Origin: Janthinobacterium lividum
GTDB taxonomy: Bacteria; Pseudomonadota; Gammaproteobacteria; Burkholderiales; Burkholderiaceae_D
Reading direction: 5' to 3'
Assembly: GCF_011601275.1 (NCBI RefSeq)
Contig: NZ_JAAOLY010000017.1
Span: forward strand, 62,001-126,000
DNA length: 64,000 nt
Position numbers and translations under genes: made by a program. How positions within the stretch are numbered: position 1 is the first letter of the stretch; each line of letters begins with the position of its first letter. The notes under the pieces were generated by a model. That model had not been told where the DNA came from and did no database searches. It was given only the letters and a program-made list of their open reading frames with translations. This document shows positions 63,189-64,000 of this stretch, piece after piece.

Positions 63189-64000
63189 TCAGGCTATGGC
63201 CAAGGGCAAACGCACCTCCACCAGCAAGCCCAGGCCACCATTACCGCTGTGCAACTGAATCGTGCCGCCATGCTGGCGCACGACGGAAGCGACGATGGAC
63301 AGGCCCAGGCCGCTGCCTGGCTGCACCTGCTGCGGCGCGCGGAAAAAGCGGTCGAACACGCGGTCATACAGCGCCGGCGCGATGCCCGGTCCCTGGTCGG
63401 CCACATGCAACACGGCCTGGCCCCGTTCCGCATGCAGCGACACCGTCACGCTGCCGCCGCGCGGACTGTACTTGATGGCGTTTTCCACCAGGTTGTCGAT
63501 CAGCGAAACGAGGCTCTCGCGCTGTCCCGGCACGCTGAGCGAGACACTGGCTTGCAATTCAAGCTCGATATCACCCGCCTGGGCCAGTCCGGACAGGGCC
63601 GCCAGGCGGTCTTGCAGCAAGGTATCGAGCGCCTGCCGCCGCGGCAACTCGCCCGCGCCCGCCTGCACTTCGCTGCGCGTCAACTGCAGCAACTGGCCCA
63701 CCAGGCGCGCGGCCCGGTTGCCACTGTTTAAGATACCGTCCAGCAGTTCTTGCTGGCGCGCATCATGTACCTGGCTCTGCAAGGCCTCGACATTCACGCG
63801 CATGGCCGCCAGTGGCGTGCGCAGCTCATGCGTGGCATCGGCGATGAAGCTGCGTTCGCGCGCGGCGCTGGCATCGACCCGCTGCAGCAGCGCATTGATA
63901 TTGTCGACCAGCGCCGCCAGTTCGCCATGCGGCGGCTTGAAGGCCAGCGGACGCAAATCCTGTGGCCCGCGCGCCGCCACCTCCTGCGCCAGCTTGCGCC
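63189..64000 (-). CDS. QseC-like sensor histidine kinase, C-terminal part
   Basis: The gene leaves the window at its right edge; about 270 residues are visible. They begin within a HAMP segment (RKLAQEVAARGPQDLRPLAF) and contain the H-box SFIADATHELRTPLAAMRVN, N-box SLIDNLVENAIKYSP, G1 VADQGPGIAPAL, F-box VFDRFFRAPQQ and G2 GSGLGLSIVASVV. The pattern PxHGELAALVxxxNxLLxR before the H-box is typical of QseC/TctE-type kinases. The regulator partner would lie outside the window or on the missing side. Confidence 0.92.
   Translation of the reverse strand, partial: RKLAQEVAARGPQDLRPLAFKPPHGELAALVDNINALLQRVDASAARERSFIADATHELRTPLAAMRVNVEALQSQVHDARQQELLDGILNSGNRAARLVGQLLQLTRSEVQAGAGELPRRQALDTLLQDRLAALSGLAQAGDIELELQASVSLSVPGQRESLVSLIDNLVENAIKYSPRGGSVTVSLHAERGQAVLHVADQGPGIAPALYDRVFDRFFRAPQQVQPGSGLGLSIVASVVRQHGGTIQLHSGNGGLGLLVEVRLPLAIA

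Overview
The window reads as a chromosomal segment of a GC-rich betaproteobacterium of the family Oxalobacteraceae, closest in style to Janthinobacterium, Massilia or Duganella. This rests on gene content and order (the yebC-purD ... hemF-nadD-rsfS-rlmH-maf-rng block), betaproteobacterial porin and lipopolysaccharide genes, and a dense set of NarL-, FixJ- and QseC-type signalling genes. The genus is an inference; no database was searched. Almost the whole window is coding, and there are no insertion sequences, prophage or CRISPR arrays.

Layout. 1-0.7 kb: the 3' part of a histidine kinase. 0.9-7.4 kb: a TetR regulator leading an RND efflux operon (outer-membrane channel, adaptor, pump). 7.5-9.3 kb: a lipoprotein and a TPR membrane protein. 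9.3-13.6 kb: a second tripartite pump of the EmrAB/MFS type with its own channel. 13.8-17.6 kb: a stress group with a large KatE-type catalase, a 25-residue hydrophobic protein, a DUF883 protein and DoxX. 17.8-25.3 kb: a Tat-exported alpha/beta hydrolase, a soluble kinase/NarL pair, XapX and a YcaC-like hydrolase, then a NarL regulator facing a 1025-residue propeller kinase. 25.3-30.6 kb: a DUF1275 protein, an amidohydrolase coupled to a porin, an AraC regulator and a cupin. 30.7-40.7 kb: tRNA-Thr(CGT), fbp, pepN, a DUF4136 lipoprotein, an EamA-mgsA-qor-small-ORF operon and a PhoD phosphatase. 40.9-51.3 kb: a housekeeping block interrupted, between purD and hemF, by four paralogous membrane-protein genes of unknown function. 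51.3-56.6 kb: an AraC regulator, a LysE exporter, two poorly known proteins, and a LacI regulator divergent from malic enzyme. 56.7-60.9 kb: envelope genes (O-antigen ligase, MsbA, a family 9 glycosyltransferase). 60.9-64 kb: a FixL/FixJ-like pair and a truncated QseC-like kinase.

The most interesting signals are the four-gene paralogous locus at 43.1-46.4 kb, whose proteins mix a two-fold repeated helical domain, a membrane segment and a cysteine-containing extracytoplasmic domain; a pair of identical LacI-type operators, one of them filling the spacer of the malic enzyme promoter; two small membrane-protein genes (25 and 37 codons); and an interspersed palindromic repeat family present at four intergenic sites, twice as inverted pairs.
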